This document shows positions 55,565 to 64,000 of a stretch of 64,000 bases of DNA, one piece after another. The stretch spans positions 288,377 through 352,376 of the forward strand of contig NZ_JABXYJ010000006.1 of the NCBI RefSeq assembly GCF_013377855.1, in the 5' to 3' direction. Position numbers and translations under genes: made by a program. Each line of letters starts with the position of its first letter. Position 1 is the stretch's first letter. Below the pieces are notes generated by a model that saw only the letters and a program-made list of their open reading frames with translations, was not told where the DNA came from and made no database searches. This DNA comes from Cognatundibacterium oligocarboniphilum. Its GTDB lineage: Bacteria; Pseudomonadota; Gammaproteobacteria; Burkholderiales; Burkholderiaceae_D.

Positions 55565-55683
55565 GAATACTCCATCAATATCAGACCCCGGATTCTTTAA
55601 TCCGGCTCAGGCCAAGAAGGTATTATCCTAACAATCCTGTATCAGAATTTTTTACCAATTTTTTCAGTGTAAAATATATAAAT

Positions 55684-55698
55684 TAGAAAATTTTTCTA
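55684..55698. promoter_or_regulatory. Lrp-type operator between metC and the Lrp-family gene
   Basis: TAGAAAATTTTTCTA is a perfect 7+1+7 palindrome that agrees at all 15 positions with the E. coli Lrp consensus YAGHAWATTWTDCTR. It ends 13 bp before the regulator ATG, as expected for autoregulation and control of the divergent metC-like gene. Confidence 0.65.
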
Positions 55699-55711
55699 CC
55701 AATAATTAAAA

Positions 55712-56191
55712 ATGGATAAAAAAGATTTAGAAATTTTGAAAATTCTGCAAAAAGATGCGTCTATTCCACTCAGCGATCTGGCACAGGCGGTGCATTTATC
55801 TACGACACCATGCTGGCGACGTTTGCAGAAACTGCAGGAAGAGGGGGTCATCCGCCAGCATGTTGTGCTGTGCGATCCAGCCCGCCTCAATCTTGGTCTG
55901 ACGGTCATGGTCACGCTGAAAGCGGCACAGCATAATGAAAAATGGATGCAAAAATTTATTACCGGCGTCAAAGATATTCCGGAAATTGTAGAAATTCTGC
56001 GAATGAGCGGGGATATTGATTACTTACTCAAAGTGCATGTGCCGGACATGGCTGGCTTTGATCTGGTTTATAAGAAACTGGTGAAAGTGGCCGACCTGCA
56101 GGACGTCAGTTCCAGTTTTGTCATGGAAGTCATCAAAAGCACCACGGCACTGCCGCTCGATTATGCCATTCTGAAGTCCGGCAAAAACTGA
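55712..56191 (+). CDS. Lrp/AsnC-family transcriptional regulator
   Basis: 159-aa regulator with an HTH (SDLAQAVHLSTTPCWRRLQKLQEEGVI, about 21-47) and a C-terminal RAM domain (MSGDIDYLLKVHVPDMAGFDLVYKKL). It is distinct from the one at 29.4 kb. Divergent from the metC-like gene with a textbook Lrp box in between, so a sulfur amino acid or leucine-responsive role is plausible. Confidence 0.93.
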   Translation: MDKKDLEILKILQKDASIPLSDLAQAVHLSTTPCWRRLQKLQEEGVIRQHVVLCDPARLNLGLTVMVTLKAAQHNEKWMQKFITGVKDIPEIVEILRMSGDIDYLLKVHVPDMAGFDLVYKKLVKVADLQDVSSSFVMEVIKSTTALPLDYAILKSGKN

Positions 56192-56225
56192 TAGTCCCGC
56201 TTCGTCATTGGTGAAGTGCAAGCGA

Positions 56226-57008
56226 TCAGAGCCGGAAGCGGTAATGCTCCTGAGTGAACAGATCAATGCCGCATTGCAGATTTTCAATCCAGTCCAGGAA
56301 AGCATGAATCGCTTCTTTACCGACAAAATAGCGCCCATGTTGCGGAACCATCATCCCGACATCCATATTCCGGACCATATTCGCCCACAACCGGCAGGCT
56401 TTATTGGAAACCATGTAGCGCTTATGAAAACCACTCATGGTATGCAGCTCCTGGTAAAAATCATCCTTCGTCCGGATCGGACGCTGAATATCATCCGGAT
56501 CCACCATGGATGCACCGACGTCACCTGAAAACAGGATTTTAGATTTGTTGTCGTAGAACTGGAAATTACCTTCCGCATGTAAAAAATGGGCAGGCACGGC
56601 ATAGATCGTGGTGTCTCGCAGATGCACCGGCATTCCCTCATCGGGGATACCGATAATCCGGCCATCAGCACGGTTCAGATTGCAGAAATGCGGCACAAAG
56701 CGCGACCATAATTTGGAAACGTATAAATTGCACCCGGTGCTGAACAGCCATTTATCGAGTGCACCGATAATGTCAGGATCCTGATGTGACGCAAACAGAT
56801 ATTTCAGCTGCTGCTTCGGCAAATATTTATGCATCGCCAGCACCAGCGAGTTGTAAGTCAGATGGCCTGAAGGATCGATCAGAGCGCCTTCACCATCTGA
56901 CACTACCAGGAACTGATTGGCCTGTACGGCATGATCTCCGGCATCTTTCACCAGATCATTAAACATCACGCAGATGTGTTTACCGTCGTTATAAAGTTCG
57001 ATTGCCAA
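56226..57008 (-). CDS. Oxygen-binding di-iron protein (ODP, metallo-beta-lactamase fold)
   Basis: 260-aa protein of the flavodiiron-like lactamase fold without the flavodoxin domain. Metal-site residues are visible as His75, Asp77 and Asp79 (FASHQDPDIIGALD), His141/His144 (VPAHFLHAEGN), Asp163 (FSGDVGAS) and His224 (VPQHGRYF). This HxDxD variant is characteristic of ODPs, which bind O2 stably; in Treponema denticola such a protein senses oxygen for chemotaxis. It stands alone between the Lrp-type gene and metF, with no adjacent receptor. Confidence 0.82.
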   Translation of the reverse strand: MAIELYNDGKHICVMFNDLVKDAGDHAVQANQFLVVSDGEGALIDPSGHLTYNSLVLAMHKYLPKQQLKYLFASHQDPDIIGALDKWLFSTGCNLYVSKLWSRFVPHFCNLNRADGRIIGIPDEGMPVHLRDTTIYAVPAHFLHAEGNFQFYDNKSKILFSGDVGASMVDPDDIQRPIRTKDDFYQELHTMSGFHKRYMVSNKACRLWANMVRNMDVGMMVPQHGRYFVGKEAIHAFLDWIENLQCGIDLFTQEHYRFRL

Positions 57009-57149
57009 TTTATCTCCTGAAACCGATGCTATCCCAAAAGGGATAAATTGATTGTAATCAAAATTATGTTTTGATTATTGACTTACATCAATTTTAAGGT
57101 ATCGGGAGATGGCAGGCTGCTTCGCCTGCCGGCTGTAGCGACAGAAAAA

Positions 57150-57977
57150 TCAGAGTAACCGCTGCCAGATCGCTGTAGTGGCGGCAGCCTGATTCAGAGA
57201 GTAGAAATGGAGGCCGGGCGCCCCCCCTTGCAACAGTCGTTCACACATCTGCGTGACCACATCCAGCCCGAACGCCTTGATCGAAGCGCTGTCGTCCCCG
57301 TAGCTGTTAAGTTTCAGGCGTATCCAGCGCGGAATCTCTGCGCCGCACATTTCAGAAAAACGCTGCAGTTGATTGCTGTTCGTGATCGGCATAATGCCTG
57401 CAACAATCGGCGCGCTGACGCCGGCTTTTCTGGCCTCATCCGCAAACCGGAAATACGCATCTGCATTATAAAAGTACTGCGTGATTGCAGCATTGGCACC
57501 GGCCTGCATTTTACGGACAAAATGATTCAGATCGTCTTGCGGAGAACGCGCCTGAGGATGCATTTCAGGATAAGCCGCCACTTCGATATGAAACCAGTCA
57601 CCGGTTTCAGCACGGATAAATTCCACCAGATCGCTGGCATGCCGGAATTCACCGCCCATACCATAACCGCTTGGCAGATCGCCGCGCAGCGCTACCAACC
57701 GGCGGATATCATGCGCCTGATACTGCTGCAGGATCTGGCGGATCGATTCCCGGGTTCCGCCGACACAGGATAGGTGCGGAGCAGCATCATAACCTTCACG
57801 CCGGATTTCAATCACGGTATCGAGCGTTCCTTGCTGCGTCGTTCCACCGGCGCCAAACGTGACGGAAAAATATTTAGGTTTGAGTTCACCCAGTTTCGCG
57901 CGGGTTACCCGAAGCTTCTCTGCACCCTCTTCCGTTTTGGGCGGAAAAAACTCAATGCTGAAATTATGCGTAATCAT
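57150..57977 (-). CDS. metF: 5,10-methylenetetrahydrofolate reductase
   Basis: 275-aa FAD-dependent enzyme that supplies 5-methyl-THF for methionine synthesis. The N-terminal SIEFFPPKTEEG motif carries the catalytic Glu9; FGAGGTTQQGTLDT and LRGDLP are typical. It overlaps the stop of the upstream small membrane protein by one base (TAATG), and so is the last gene of the ahcY riboswitch operon. A 7-bp GC hairpin without a T-run (57112-57131) follows the gene. Confidence 0.96.
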   Translation of the reverse strand: MITHNFSIEFFPPKTEEGAEKLRVTRAKLGELKPKYFSVTFGAGGTTQQGTLDTVIEIRREGYDAAPHLSCVGGTRESIRQILQQYQAHDIRRLVALRGDLPSGYGMGGEFRHASDLVEFIRAETGDWFHIEVAAYPEMHPQARSPQDDLNHFVRKMQAGANAAITQYFYNADAYFRFADEARKAGVSAPIVAGIMPITNSNQLQRFSEMCGAEIPRWIRLKLNSYGDDSASIKAFGLDVVTQMCERLLQGGAPGLHFYSLNQAAATTAIWQRLL

Positions 57978-58318
57978 TATTTTTGTAAAAGAAGAGTCGA
58001 AAGCGTCCAGGAAATCACGCTATACAACAACGCACCGCCGACCGCCGCCCAGAATCCGGCAACATGAAATCCCTGCACCAGATTGGCAACAGCCCAGAAC
58101 AGCAGCCCGTTAATAATAAAAATAAACAGCCCCATCGTCATCACAGTTGCCGGTAAGGTCAGGATCACCAGCACCGGACGCAGAACGGTATTTACCAGTC
58201 CCAGTACCAGCGCCACCAGCAAAGCTGTCCCAAAACTGTCAATAGAGACAGAATGCATCAGATATGGAATCGCGAGTAATGCCAGCGCATTGACCAGCCA
58301 GGTTGCAAGCAGACGCAT
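57977..58318 (-). CDS. Small four-helix membrane protein (phage-holin-4/YvlD family)
   Basis: 113-aa integral membrane protein with four predicted TM helices covering nearly the whole length (family PF04020-like). AGGAG lies seven bases before the ATG at 58318; a TTG codon just upstream is not needed. Despite the family name no phage genes surround it. Such genes are often found between ahcY and metF in betaproteobacteria, but no function in the methyl cycle is established. Confidence 0.85.
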   Translation of the reverse strand: MRLLATWLVNALALLAIPYLMHSVSIDSFGTALLVALVLGLVNTVLRPVLVILTLPATVMTMGLFIFIINGLLFWAVANLVQGFHVAGFWAAVGGALLYSVISWTLSTLLLQK

Positions 58319-58387
58319 CAACTTTCTCCTTCAGAAGAACCGGACACTCCCCGCTGCTGCCGGCATACGGGGAGGATTGGTACTGGA

Positions 58388-59797
58388 TTAATAACGGTAG
58401 TGTTCCGGCTTGTAGGGGCCTTCTTTTTTAACGCCAATATAAGCAGCCTGTTCGTCGGTCAGTTCGCTCAGTTGCGCATTCAGTTTTTTCAACTGCAGAC
58501 GAGCAACCTTTTCATCCAGATGTTTCGGCAACGTGTAGACGCCTACCGGATATTTCTCATTGTTCTGGAACAGTTCGATCTGTGCAATCGTCTGGTTCGC
58601 GAACGAAGAACTCATCACATACGAAGGATGACCGGTACCGCAGCCAAGATTGACCAGGCGGCCTTCGGCCAGCAGGATGATGCGCTTACCGTCGGGGAAA
58701 ATGACGTGATCAACTTGCGGCTTGATGTTTTCCCAGGTGTATTTCTTCAGCGAGGCAACGTCGATTTCATTATCGAAGTGACCGATGTTGCAGACGATAG
58801 ACTGATCCTTCATCTTCACCATGTGATCGTGGTTGATGACATGGTAATTGCCGGTGGTGGTCACGAAAATATCGCCAAGCGCAGCCGCGTAATCCATTGT
58901 GACGACGCGGAAGCCTTCCATTGCCGCCTGCAATGCGCAGATAGGGTCGATTTCGGTGACCCAGACTTGCGCCGACAACGCGCGCATCGCTTGCGCGCAG
59001 CCTTTGCCGACGTCACCATAACCCACGATGACCGCGACCTTGCCGGCGATCATTACATCGGTTGCACGCTTGATGCCGTCAACCAGCGATTCACGGCAAC
59101 CGTACAGATTGTCGAATTTCGATTTGGTGACCGAATCGTTGACGTTAATCGCCGGAAAAGCCAGCTTACCTTCTTTGTGCATCTGGTACAGACGATGCAC
59201 GCCGGTAGTGGTTTCTTCGGTCACACCCTTGATGGCGGCGAGGCGTTTCGAGTACCAGTCAGGTTCGTTTTTCAGGTGCGATTTGATCGCATTAAACAGG
59301 CAGACTTCTTCTTCGGAACCCGGGTTGGCAAGTACCGAGATATCTTTTTCAGCGCGTTTGCCAAGATGCAGCAACAGTGTCGCATCGCCGCCGTCGTCCA
59401 GAATCATGTTTGAATAACCGCCGTCGGTCCATTCAAAAATACGGTGCGTGAATTCCCAGTATTCGTCGAGGTTTTCACCCTTGAATGCAAATACCGGTAT
59501 ACCGCCGGCAGCGATGGCCGCCGCCGCATGATCCTGGGTCGAATAGATGTTGCAGGATGCCCAACGTACCTGCGCGCCCAGCGCGACCAGTGTTTCGATC
59601 AGTACCGCAGTCTGGATCGTCATGTGCAGAGATCCGGTAATGCGTGCGCCTTTCAGCGGCTGACTCGCAGCGAATTCTTCGCGGATTGCCATCAGCCCTG
59701 GCATTTCCGTTTCAGCGATTTTGATTTCTTTACGACCCCAGTCAGCCAGGCTGATATCGGCGACAAGGAAATCCTGGTTTGCAGTGTGAGTAGTCAT
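58388..59797 (-). CDS. ahcY: Adenosylhomocysteinase (S-adenosylhomocysteine hydrolase)
   Basis: 469-aa NAD-dependent enzyme that splits SAH into adenosine and homocysteine and so relieves inhibition of methyltransferases. Motifs include [16 protein letters not shown] start ([13 protein letters not shown]), DDGGDATLL, the NAD loop [13 protein letters not shown] and the C-terminal [11 protein letters not shown]. The ATG at 59797 begins [10 protein letters not shown]; a GTG at 59872 gives a longer frame that runs through the riboswitch and is not used. AAAGGAGG is at 59817-59824, about 19 nt from the ATG, with a hairpin between (see findings). Confidence 0.97.
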   Translation of the reverse strand: MTTHTANQDFLVADISLADWGRKEIKIAETEMPGLMAIREEFAASQPLKGARITGSLHMTIQTAVLIETLVALGAQVRWASCNIYSTQDHAAAAIAAGGIPVFAFKGENLDEYWEFTHRIFEWTDGGYSNMILDDGGDATLLLHLGKRAEKDISVLANPGSEEEVCLFNAIKSHLKNEPDWYSKRLAAIKGVTEETTTGVHRLYQMHKEGKLAFPAINVNDSVTKSKFDNLYGCRESLVDGIKRATDVMIAGKVAVIVGYGDVGKGCAQAMRALSAQVWVTEIDPICALQAAMEGFRVVTMDYAAALGDIFVTTTGNYHVINHDHMVKMKDQSIVCNIGHFDNEIDVASLKKYTWENIKPQVDHVIFPDGKRIILLAEGRLVNLGCGTGHPSYVMSSSFANQTIAQIELFQNNEKYPVGVYTLPKHLDEKVARLQLKKLNAQLSELTDEQAAYIGVKKEGPYKPEHYRY

Positions 59798-59840
59798 GAT
59801 GGTGGCGTTCTCACGCCCTCCTTTCGATAGAAAAAAGTAA

Positions 59841-59980
59841 CGTGAGCGCAGTTTTGATGAGCCAGCCGTCACCCGGTTTCATTCTTCACCTCATGCAGAG
59901 ATGAGAAAAAAGGCTAGGGGCTGAACCCGTGATTCCAAGCCTGGCAAGTTTGAACACTTGTCGCAACGCTCCTTGGAAGA
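59841..59980 (-). ncRNA. S-adenosylhomocysteine (SAH) riboswitch
   Basis: Reading the minus strand, TTCCAAG (59972-59978) pairs with CTTGGAA further on to form P1. Between them lie the conserved GGAGCGTTGCGA and CCAGG. The pseudoknot partner GCGCTC (59844-59849) pairs with GAGCGT. A TATACT -10 box at 59986-59991 places the transcription start about one nucleotide before P1. SAH riboswitches activate ahcY when SAH accumulates. The linker before the pseudoknot strand is long, about 85 nt. Confidence 0.9.
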
Positions 59981-60162
59981 GCTGAAGTATAGCGCAGCAA
60001 GCCGGATTCTGCACATTTTCATGCCGCAACCACCTGTCACTGACGGGTGCGACGACCGGGAAATATCATGAAAGCAACATCATGCCCGGCAAGTATTTCT
60101 GATCCGGGCGGAAACAATCGCCAGCCCTGGAAATGCATACATCACTGCAAATCGCGACTGGC

Positions 60163-60705
60163 TTAATGGCCGTCAAACTGGCAAACCGTGTATAAAGGCA
60201 GGCCGCTCTCCGAAATCAGTCTGGAACCGCCAAGTTCAGGCAAATCCACGATCACTGCACCTTCGACGACGGTGGCACCAAGACGCTCCAGCAGCTTTTT
60301 ACCCGCCATCATGGTACCGCCAGTGGCGACCAGATCGTCGATCAGCACCACGCGGTCACCTTGTTTGCAGGCATCCGCATGCAGTTCGACCGTTGCGCTA
60401 CCATATTCGAGTTCATATTCTTCCGATACGGTGTGGAAAGGGAGTTTGCCTTTTTTCCGGATAGGGACAAAACCGAGATTCAGTTCATACGCCAGCACCG
60501 AACCGATAATGAAGCCGCGTGCGTCGAGGCCGGCGACGACATCGATTTTCTGATCCATGTAGCGATGTACGAACATATCGATCAGGACGCGAAACACCTT
60601 CGGGTTTTGCAATAAAGGCGTGATATCACGAAACATCACTCCCGGTTGCGGCCAGTCCGGCACAGTGCGTATATGTTGTTTGATGTATTCGGAGGGATTA
60701 AACAT
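60163..60705 (-). CDS. apt: Adenine phosphoribosyltransferase
   Basis: 180-aa purine salvage enzyme: adenine plus PRPP gives AMP. The N-terminal [16 protein letters not shown] segment and the PRPP loop [13 protein letters not shown] (119-131) are intact. It faces the same way as ahcY; adenosine released by SAH hydrolysis could ultimately feed this route, but no joint operon is evident because the riboswitch promoter lies in between. Confidence 0.97.
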   Translation of the reverse strand: MFNPSEYIKQHIRTVPDWPQPGVMFRDITPLLQNPKVFRVLIDMFVHRYMDQKIDVVAGLDARGFIIGSVLAYELNLGFVPIRKKGKLPFHTVSEEYELEYGSATVELHADACKQGDRVVLIDDLVATGGTMMAGKKLLERLGATVVEGAVIVDLPELGGSRLISESGLPLYTVCQFDGH

Positions 60706-60738
60706 CGCCGGAAGTCCTTCAGTTTCAAAAATAACCCG

Positions 60739-62721
60739 TTATTTTAGCAGGCGTTGCTCTGCTCTCGCGACAGCCTCTGAGGTGCCGCGGACAACGACGA
60801 TGTCACCGGCCTGCAGCAGCATCGAATCATGATGCTCCTGCCTGACTCTGCCTCGCCTGACGGTATGCACATCAGCGCCAATTTCGGTCAGCTGCAATTC
60901 ACCGAGCATTTTTCCGATCGCATTTGCCCGTTCATTGAGGACGATCGTATGCAGACGGATTTGCATCGCTTCCGGGCTGTCGGCCACATCGCTGGCACCG
61001 CGAAAAAACCCGCGCAGGGACTCATAACGCGCGTCTCTTGCCGCCTGCACCCTGTGCACCACGCGGCGTAGCGGAATCCCCAGCATGACCAACGCGTGAG
61101 AAGCCAGCATCAGACTGCCCTCCATCAGCTCAGGCACGACTTCCGTTGCACCGGCGGCCCGTAATTTCTCAAGATCAACATCATCGTGGCTGCGCACGAT
61201 CACGGGTAATGCCGGATTGATTTCGTTGACGAAATGCAGCACTTTCAGCGCCGATGCGGTGCTGGTATAAGTGACCACCAGCGCCGCCGCACGGTGAATT
61301 CCGGCAGCCATCAGGCTTTCACGGCGGGCAGCATCACCGTATGAGACATTGGCACCCGCTGTCTGCGCCTCATGCACCCGATCAGGATCAAGATCAAGTG
61401 CGTGATAATCAATTTTTTCCTCCTCGAGCAAGCGCGCCAGACTTTGTCCACTACGGCCGAAACCGGCAATAATCACATGCTTTTTCGACGTCATGGTGCG
61501 TGCGGCGATCTGCGTCAGCGCCAGCGATTGCATCATCCATTCATTGGCGGAGAATTTCATCACGATGGCATCTGACTTCGCCAGGATGAATGGAGATGTC
61601 AGCATCGACAACACCATCGATGCCAGAATCAGCTGCAGCAATTGCGGGTCGATCAATTGCAGATCACCCGCCTGATTCAGCAAGACAAATCCGAACTCAC
61701 CCGCCTGCGCTAATGCCAGCCCGGTGCGCAGGGCAACACTGACGGAACTGCCGAATGCGCGCGCCAGCCCGGTAATCAGTACCAGCTTTAACAGCATGGG
61801 GCCGATAAACAACAATATCACCAGCCACAAATGATCCCAGACCAGTCGCCAGTTCAGCAGCATACCGATCGTAATGAAAAACAAGCCAAGCAAAACGTCG
61901 CGGAAAGGTTTGATATCTTCTTCCACCTGATGCCGGAATTCGGTTTCAGAAATCAGCATGCCCGCCACGAATGCGCCCAAAGCCATGGAGAGCCCGGCCT
62001 TTTCGGTCAGCCAGGCTGCGCCCAGCGTGATGAACAGCAGATTCAGCATAAACAGTTCCTGCGATCGCCGCCGGACTACAATCGTGAACCAGGTACGCAT
62101 GATCCGCTGTCCGACCACCAGCAGCAGCAATAACACCAGCACCGCTTTACCGCTGGCCCAGGCCAAAGTCTGCACCACATCTTTAGAATGGGTAGCCAGC
62201 GCGGGCACCAGAATCAGCAAGGGCACCACCGCCAGATCCTGAAACAACAGAACACTGATGATTTGTCGCCCGTGCAAACTTTCCAGTTCAAGCCGCTCAG
62301 TGAGCATTTTGGACACAATCGCCGTAGAAGACATGGCCAGCGCGCCGCCCAGCGCAAAAGCAGCTTCCCAGCCGATCTGGAAATAACGTGGCAGCCAGGC
62401 GCTGGCTAGTGCACCCAATGCAAAACTGGCGGCAATCGTGACTGCCACCTGCGCCATACCCAGGCCGAATACGGCCTTGCGCATAGACATCAGCTTGGAA
62501 AGGGAAAATTCGAGTCCGATCGAGAACATCAGAAACACCACTCCAAACTCAGCCATTTCATGGGTCACTGCGCTGTCTTCAGCAAACCGTAGCCCAAACG
62601 GACCGATCAGGATGCCGACGACCAGATAGCCGAGAATAGGCGGTAGCTGCAGCATACGAAAGGCCACCACCCCCAGAACGGCGGCAGCTAACAGTGAAAG
62701 TGTGGTATCAAGTGCATTCAT
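60739..62721 (-). CDS. CPA2-family monovalent cation:proton antiporter with RCK domains
   Basis: 660-aa inner-membrane antiporter of the KefB/YbaL type. About 12 TM helices fill residues 1-385, beginning with LLAAAVLGVVAFRMLQLPPILGYLVVG. A TrkA-N (RCK) domain follows with the NAD loop VIIAGFGRSGQSLA (about 415-430), and a TrkA-C domain lies near 570-655. The ATG at 62721 is chosen because the longer frame (to 62853) enters the divergent kdsD region. The exact ion and any glutathione control cannot be read from sequence. Confidence 0.9.
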   Translation of the reverse strand: MNALDTTLSLLAAAVLGVVAFRMLQLPPILGYLVVGILIGPFGLRFAEDSAVTHEMAEFGVVFLMFSIGLEFSLSKLMSMRKAVFGLGMAQVAVTIAASFALGALASAWLPRYFQIGWEAAFALGGALAMSSTAIVSKMLTERLELESLHGRQIISVLLFQDLAVVPLLILVPALATHSKDVVQTLAWASGKAVLVLLLLLVVGQRIMRTWFTIVVRRRSQELFMLNLLFITLGAAWLTEKAGLSMALGAFVAGMLISETEFRHQVEEDIKPFRDVLLGLFFITIGMLLNWRLVWDHLWLVILLFIGPMLLKLVLITGLARAFGSSVSVALRTGLALAQAGEFGFVLLNQAGDLQLIDPQLLQLILASMVLSMLTSPFILAKSDAIVMKFSANEWMMQSLALTQIAARTMTSKKHVIIAGFGRSGQSLARLLEEEKIDYHALDLDPDRVHEAQTAGANVSYGDAARRESLMAAGIHRAAALVVTYTSTASALKVLHFVNEINPALPVIVRSHDDVDLEKLRAAGATEVVPELMEGSLMLASHALVMLGIPLRRVVHRVQAARDARYESLRGFFRGASDVADSPEAMQIRLHTIVLNERANAIGKMLGELQLTEIGADVHTVRRGRVRQEHHDSMLLQAGDIVVVRGTSEAVARAEQRLLK

Positions 62722-62834
62722 GAAGACTATTATTGCCGATTTATCGACGCTGAATCCTGTTTTATTCCAACGACGATTAACTACGTTACGTCTGGCAGAG
62801 TTTTTGCTTACAGAATTTCGTTTATACTTCCGGC

Positions 62835-63860
62835 ATGAACGCTCTGAATGCATCCCCTACCGATGACGCACTGGTATCAGCCGCCCGGCGTGCTGTGCAG
62901 CTCGCGTCCGAAACCCTGCAGATTGAAGCCGATGCGCTGATCCAGTTACAGGAACGGCTGCGCGCTGGCGACGCTCCGGCATTTTCGCAGGCAGTCAGCA
63001 TGTTGCTCTCTTGCCACGGCAGAGTGGTGGTTTCCGGTATTGGCAAATCCGGCCATATTGCCCGCAAAATTTCAGCCACCTTTGCCTCAACCGGCACACC
63101 GTCCTTTTTCGTCCATCCGGCAGAAGCCGCGCATGGTGATCTTGGCATGGTGACGCCGCAGGATGTCTTTATCGCCATTTCCTATTCCGGCGAAGCTTCT
63201 GAACTGATGTCTATCCTGCCAATCATCAAACGGCTCGGTGTCAGGCTGATTGCACTGACCGGCAACCCGCAATCAAGTCTGGCCGGTATTGCGGACATCC
63301 ATCTGAATCTGCATGTCGATAAAGAAGCCTGCCCGCTGAATCTGGCGCCGACAGCCAGTACCACTGTCACGCTGGCACTGGGCGATGCGCTGGCAGTCGC
63401 CGTGCTGGATGCGCGCGGTTTCCGGGAAGAGGATTTTGCACGTTCCCACCCGGGTGGTGCATTAGGACGTCGGCTGCTGACTTATGTAAAGGATGTCATG
63501 CGAACCGGAGAAGCCATCCCAAGTGTGACACCGGATACCGGATTGACGACAGCCTTACTCGAAATTACCAAAAAGGGGATGGCAATGACCGCCGTGGTCG
63601 ATGCGGAAAACAAAGTGGTCGGAGTATTCACCGACGGTGATTTGCGGCGGTTGATAGAGACCTCGCAGGACTTCACCCAGATTCGCATCGCTGACGTCAT
63701 GCATACCAACCCGCGCAGTGTACGCGCAGATCAGCTCGCGGTCGAAGCGGTGGAAGTCATGGAAACTTATCGTATTAACCAGTTATTAGTGACCGACAAC
63801 GCGCATAAGCTGTTAGGCGCTTTGCATATTCACGATCTGACCAGGGCAAAGGTGATCTGA
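62835..63860 (+). CDS. kdsD: Arabinose-5-phosphate isomerase
   Basis: 341-aa enzyme that turns ribulose 5-phosphate into arabinose 5-phosphate, the first step of Kdo synthesis for lipopolysaccharide. The SIS domain (about 35-185) carries GIGKSGHIARK and the SYSGE(A)SE motif; two CBS domains follow (about 205-265 and 275-335). The RSHPGGALGRRL motif is family-specific. The stop overlaps the kdsC start by one base (TGATG). Confidence 0.96.
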   Translation: MNALNASPTDDALVSAARRAVQLASETLQIEADALIQLQERLRAGDAPAFSQAVSMLLSCHGRVVVSGIGKSGHIARKISATFASTGTPSFFVHPAEAAHGDLGMVTPQDVFIAISYSGEASELMSILPIIKRLGVRLIALTGNPQSSLAGIADIHLNLHVDKEACPLNLAPTASTTVTLALGDALAVAVLDARGFREEDFARSHPGGALGRRLLTYVKDVMRTGEAIPSVTPDTGLTTALLEITKKGMAMTAVVDAENKVVGVFTDGDLRRLIETSQDFTQIRIADVMHTNPRSVRADQLAVEAVEVMETYRINQLLVTDNAHKLLGALHIHDLTRAKVI

Positions 63861-64000
63861 TGTCTGAAGCAATGACACGCGCAGCCAGAGTTCGTCTAAT
63901 GATCTTTGATGTCGATGGTATTCTGACCGATGGCAGTTTGCATTTCGGTGCCGATGGCGAAGCATTGAAAACCTTCAGCGTGCTCGATGGACAAGGCATG
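63860..64000 (+). CDS. kdsC: 3-deoxy-D-manno-octulosonate 8-phosphate phosphatase KdsC, 3'-truncated
   Basis: The first 47 codons of a HAD-family phosphatase that releases Kdo from Kdo-8-phosphate. The nucleophile motif is FDVDGILTDG, followed by the family segment LHFGADGEALKTFSVLDGQGM. The gene runs off the window edge. It is coupled to kdsD as in the conserved kdsD-kdsC-lptCAB cluster, which probably continues beyond the window. Confidence 0.95.
   Translation, partial: MSEAMTRAARVRLMIFDVDGILTDGSLHFGADGEALKTFSVLDGQGM

Noticed and set aside
57977..58318. Evidence of a prophage from the holin-like gene
   Set aside because: No endolysin, integrase or structural phage gene is nearby. The family is a general small membrane protein group and the gene is embedded in the ahcY-metF operon.
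59798..59872. GTG start at 59872 giving a 494-aa AhcY
   Set aside because: It lies inside the SAH riboswitch and adds residues absent from the family; ATG 59797 matches the normal N-terminus.
1..64000. CRISPR arrays, toxin-antitoxin pairs or a defence island
   Set aside because: No direct-repeat arrays, cas genes, restriction systems or small toxin pairs were seen in reading both strands; the only accessory-looking patch is 7.8-8.7 kb.

Overview
The window is about 52% GC and its gene content and synteny fit a betaproteobacterium of the order Burkholderiales, most likely Oxalobacteraceae (Undibacterium/Herminiimonas-like). The clues are the ptsN-hprK-rapZ cluster, the TPR lipoprotein-lolB-ispE-tRNA-Gln-prs-rplY block, an S-adenosylhomocysteine riboswitch in front of ahcY, and a betaproteobacterial minor-pilin order. 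The family assignment is inference; no rRNA or other marker is present to settle it. Most of the window is ordinary core chromosome. No prophage, CRISPR array or intact insertion sequence was found.

Layout. 1-5.4 kb: the 3' part of ilvA, queF, a PagP-type lipid A palmitoyltransferase and a PAS/GAF/GGDEF/EAL protein. 5.4-7.8 kb: ptsN-hprK-rapZ behind a clear promoter. 7.8-8.7 kb: a small AT-rich accessory patch with an 80-bp inverted-repeat element, an LprI-like periplasmic protein and a decayed transposase-like fragment. 8.7-16.5 kb (minus strand): NatAB-type ABC transporter with a co-translated secreted alpha/beta hydrolase, mutY, a dynamin-like GTPase and mutM. 16.7-22.1 kb: TPR lipoprotein, lolB, ispE, tRNA-Gln(TTG), prs and rplY. 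22.2-29.4 kb: ggt, fau (minus), slt, a GST, cca and a GNAT. 29.4-32.2 kb: an AsnC-type regulator divergent from hppD, then phhA (phenylalanine to tyrosine to homogentisate). 32.7-36.0 kb: a chemoreceptor and two LpxL-type acyltransferases. 36.0-40.7 kb: metK with a structured leader, an M14 murein peptide amidase and an S9 peptidase. 40.9-46.6 kb: an MdlAB-type ABC exporter pair and a class A PBP.

46.6-54.2 kb: a long regulatory gap with a candidate minus-strand small RNA and a sigma-54-type promoter, then the minor-pilin operon pilE-fimT-pilV-pilW-pilX-pilY1 and a TonB-C-like protein. 54.3-57.0 kb: a cystathionine beta-lyase-like enzyme divergent from an Lrp-type regulator with a textbook Lrp box, and an oxygen-binding di-iron protein. 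57.1-60.0 kb: the riboswitch-led operon ahcY - small membrane protein - metF, which with metK and the lyase gives the window a methionine/SAM-cycle theme. 60.1-64.0 kb: apt, a CPA2 antiporter with RCK domains, kdsD and the 5' end of kdsC.

No obvious undescribed multi-gene system was seen. The best new leads are RNA and regulatory elements: the candidate anti-Shine-Dalgarno small RNA at 46.6 kb, the metK leader, the 7.86-7.94 kb element with competing pairings, and the translationally coupled hydrolase-NatAB operon.
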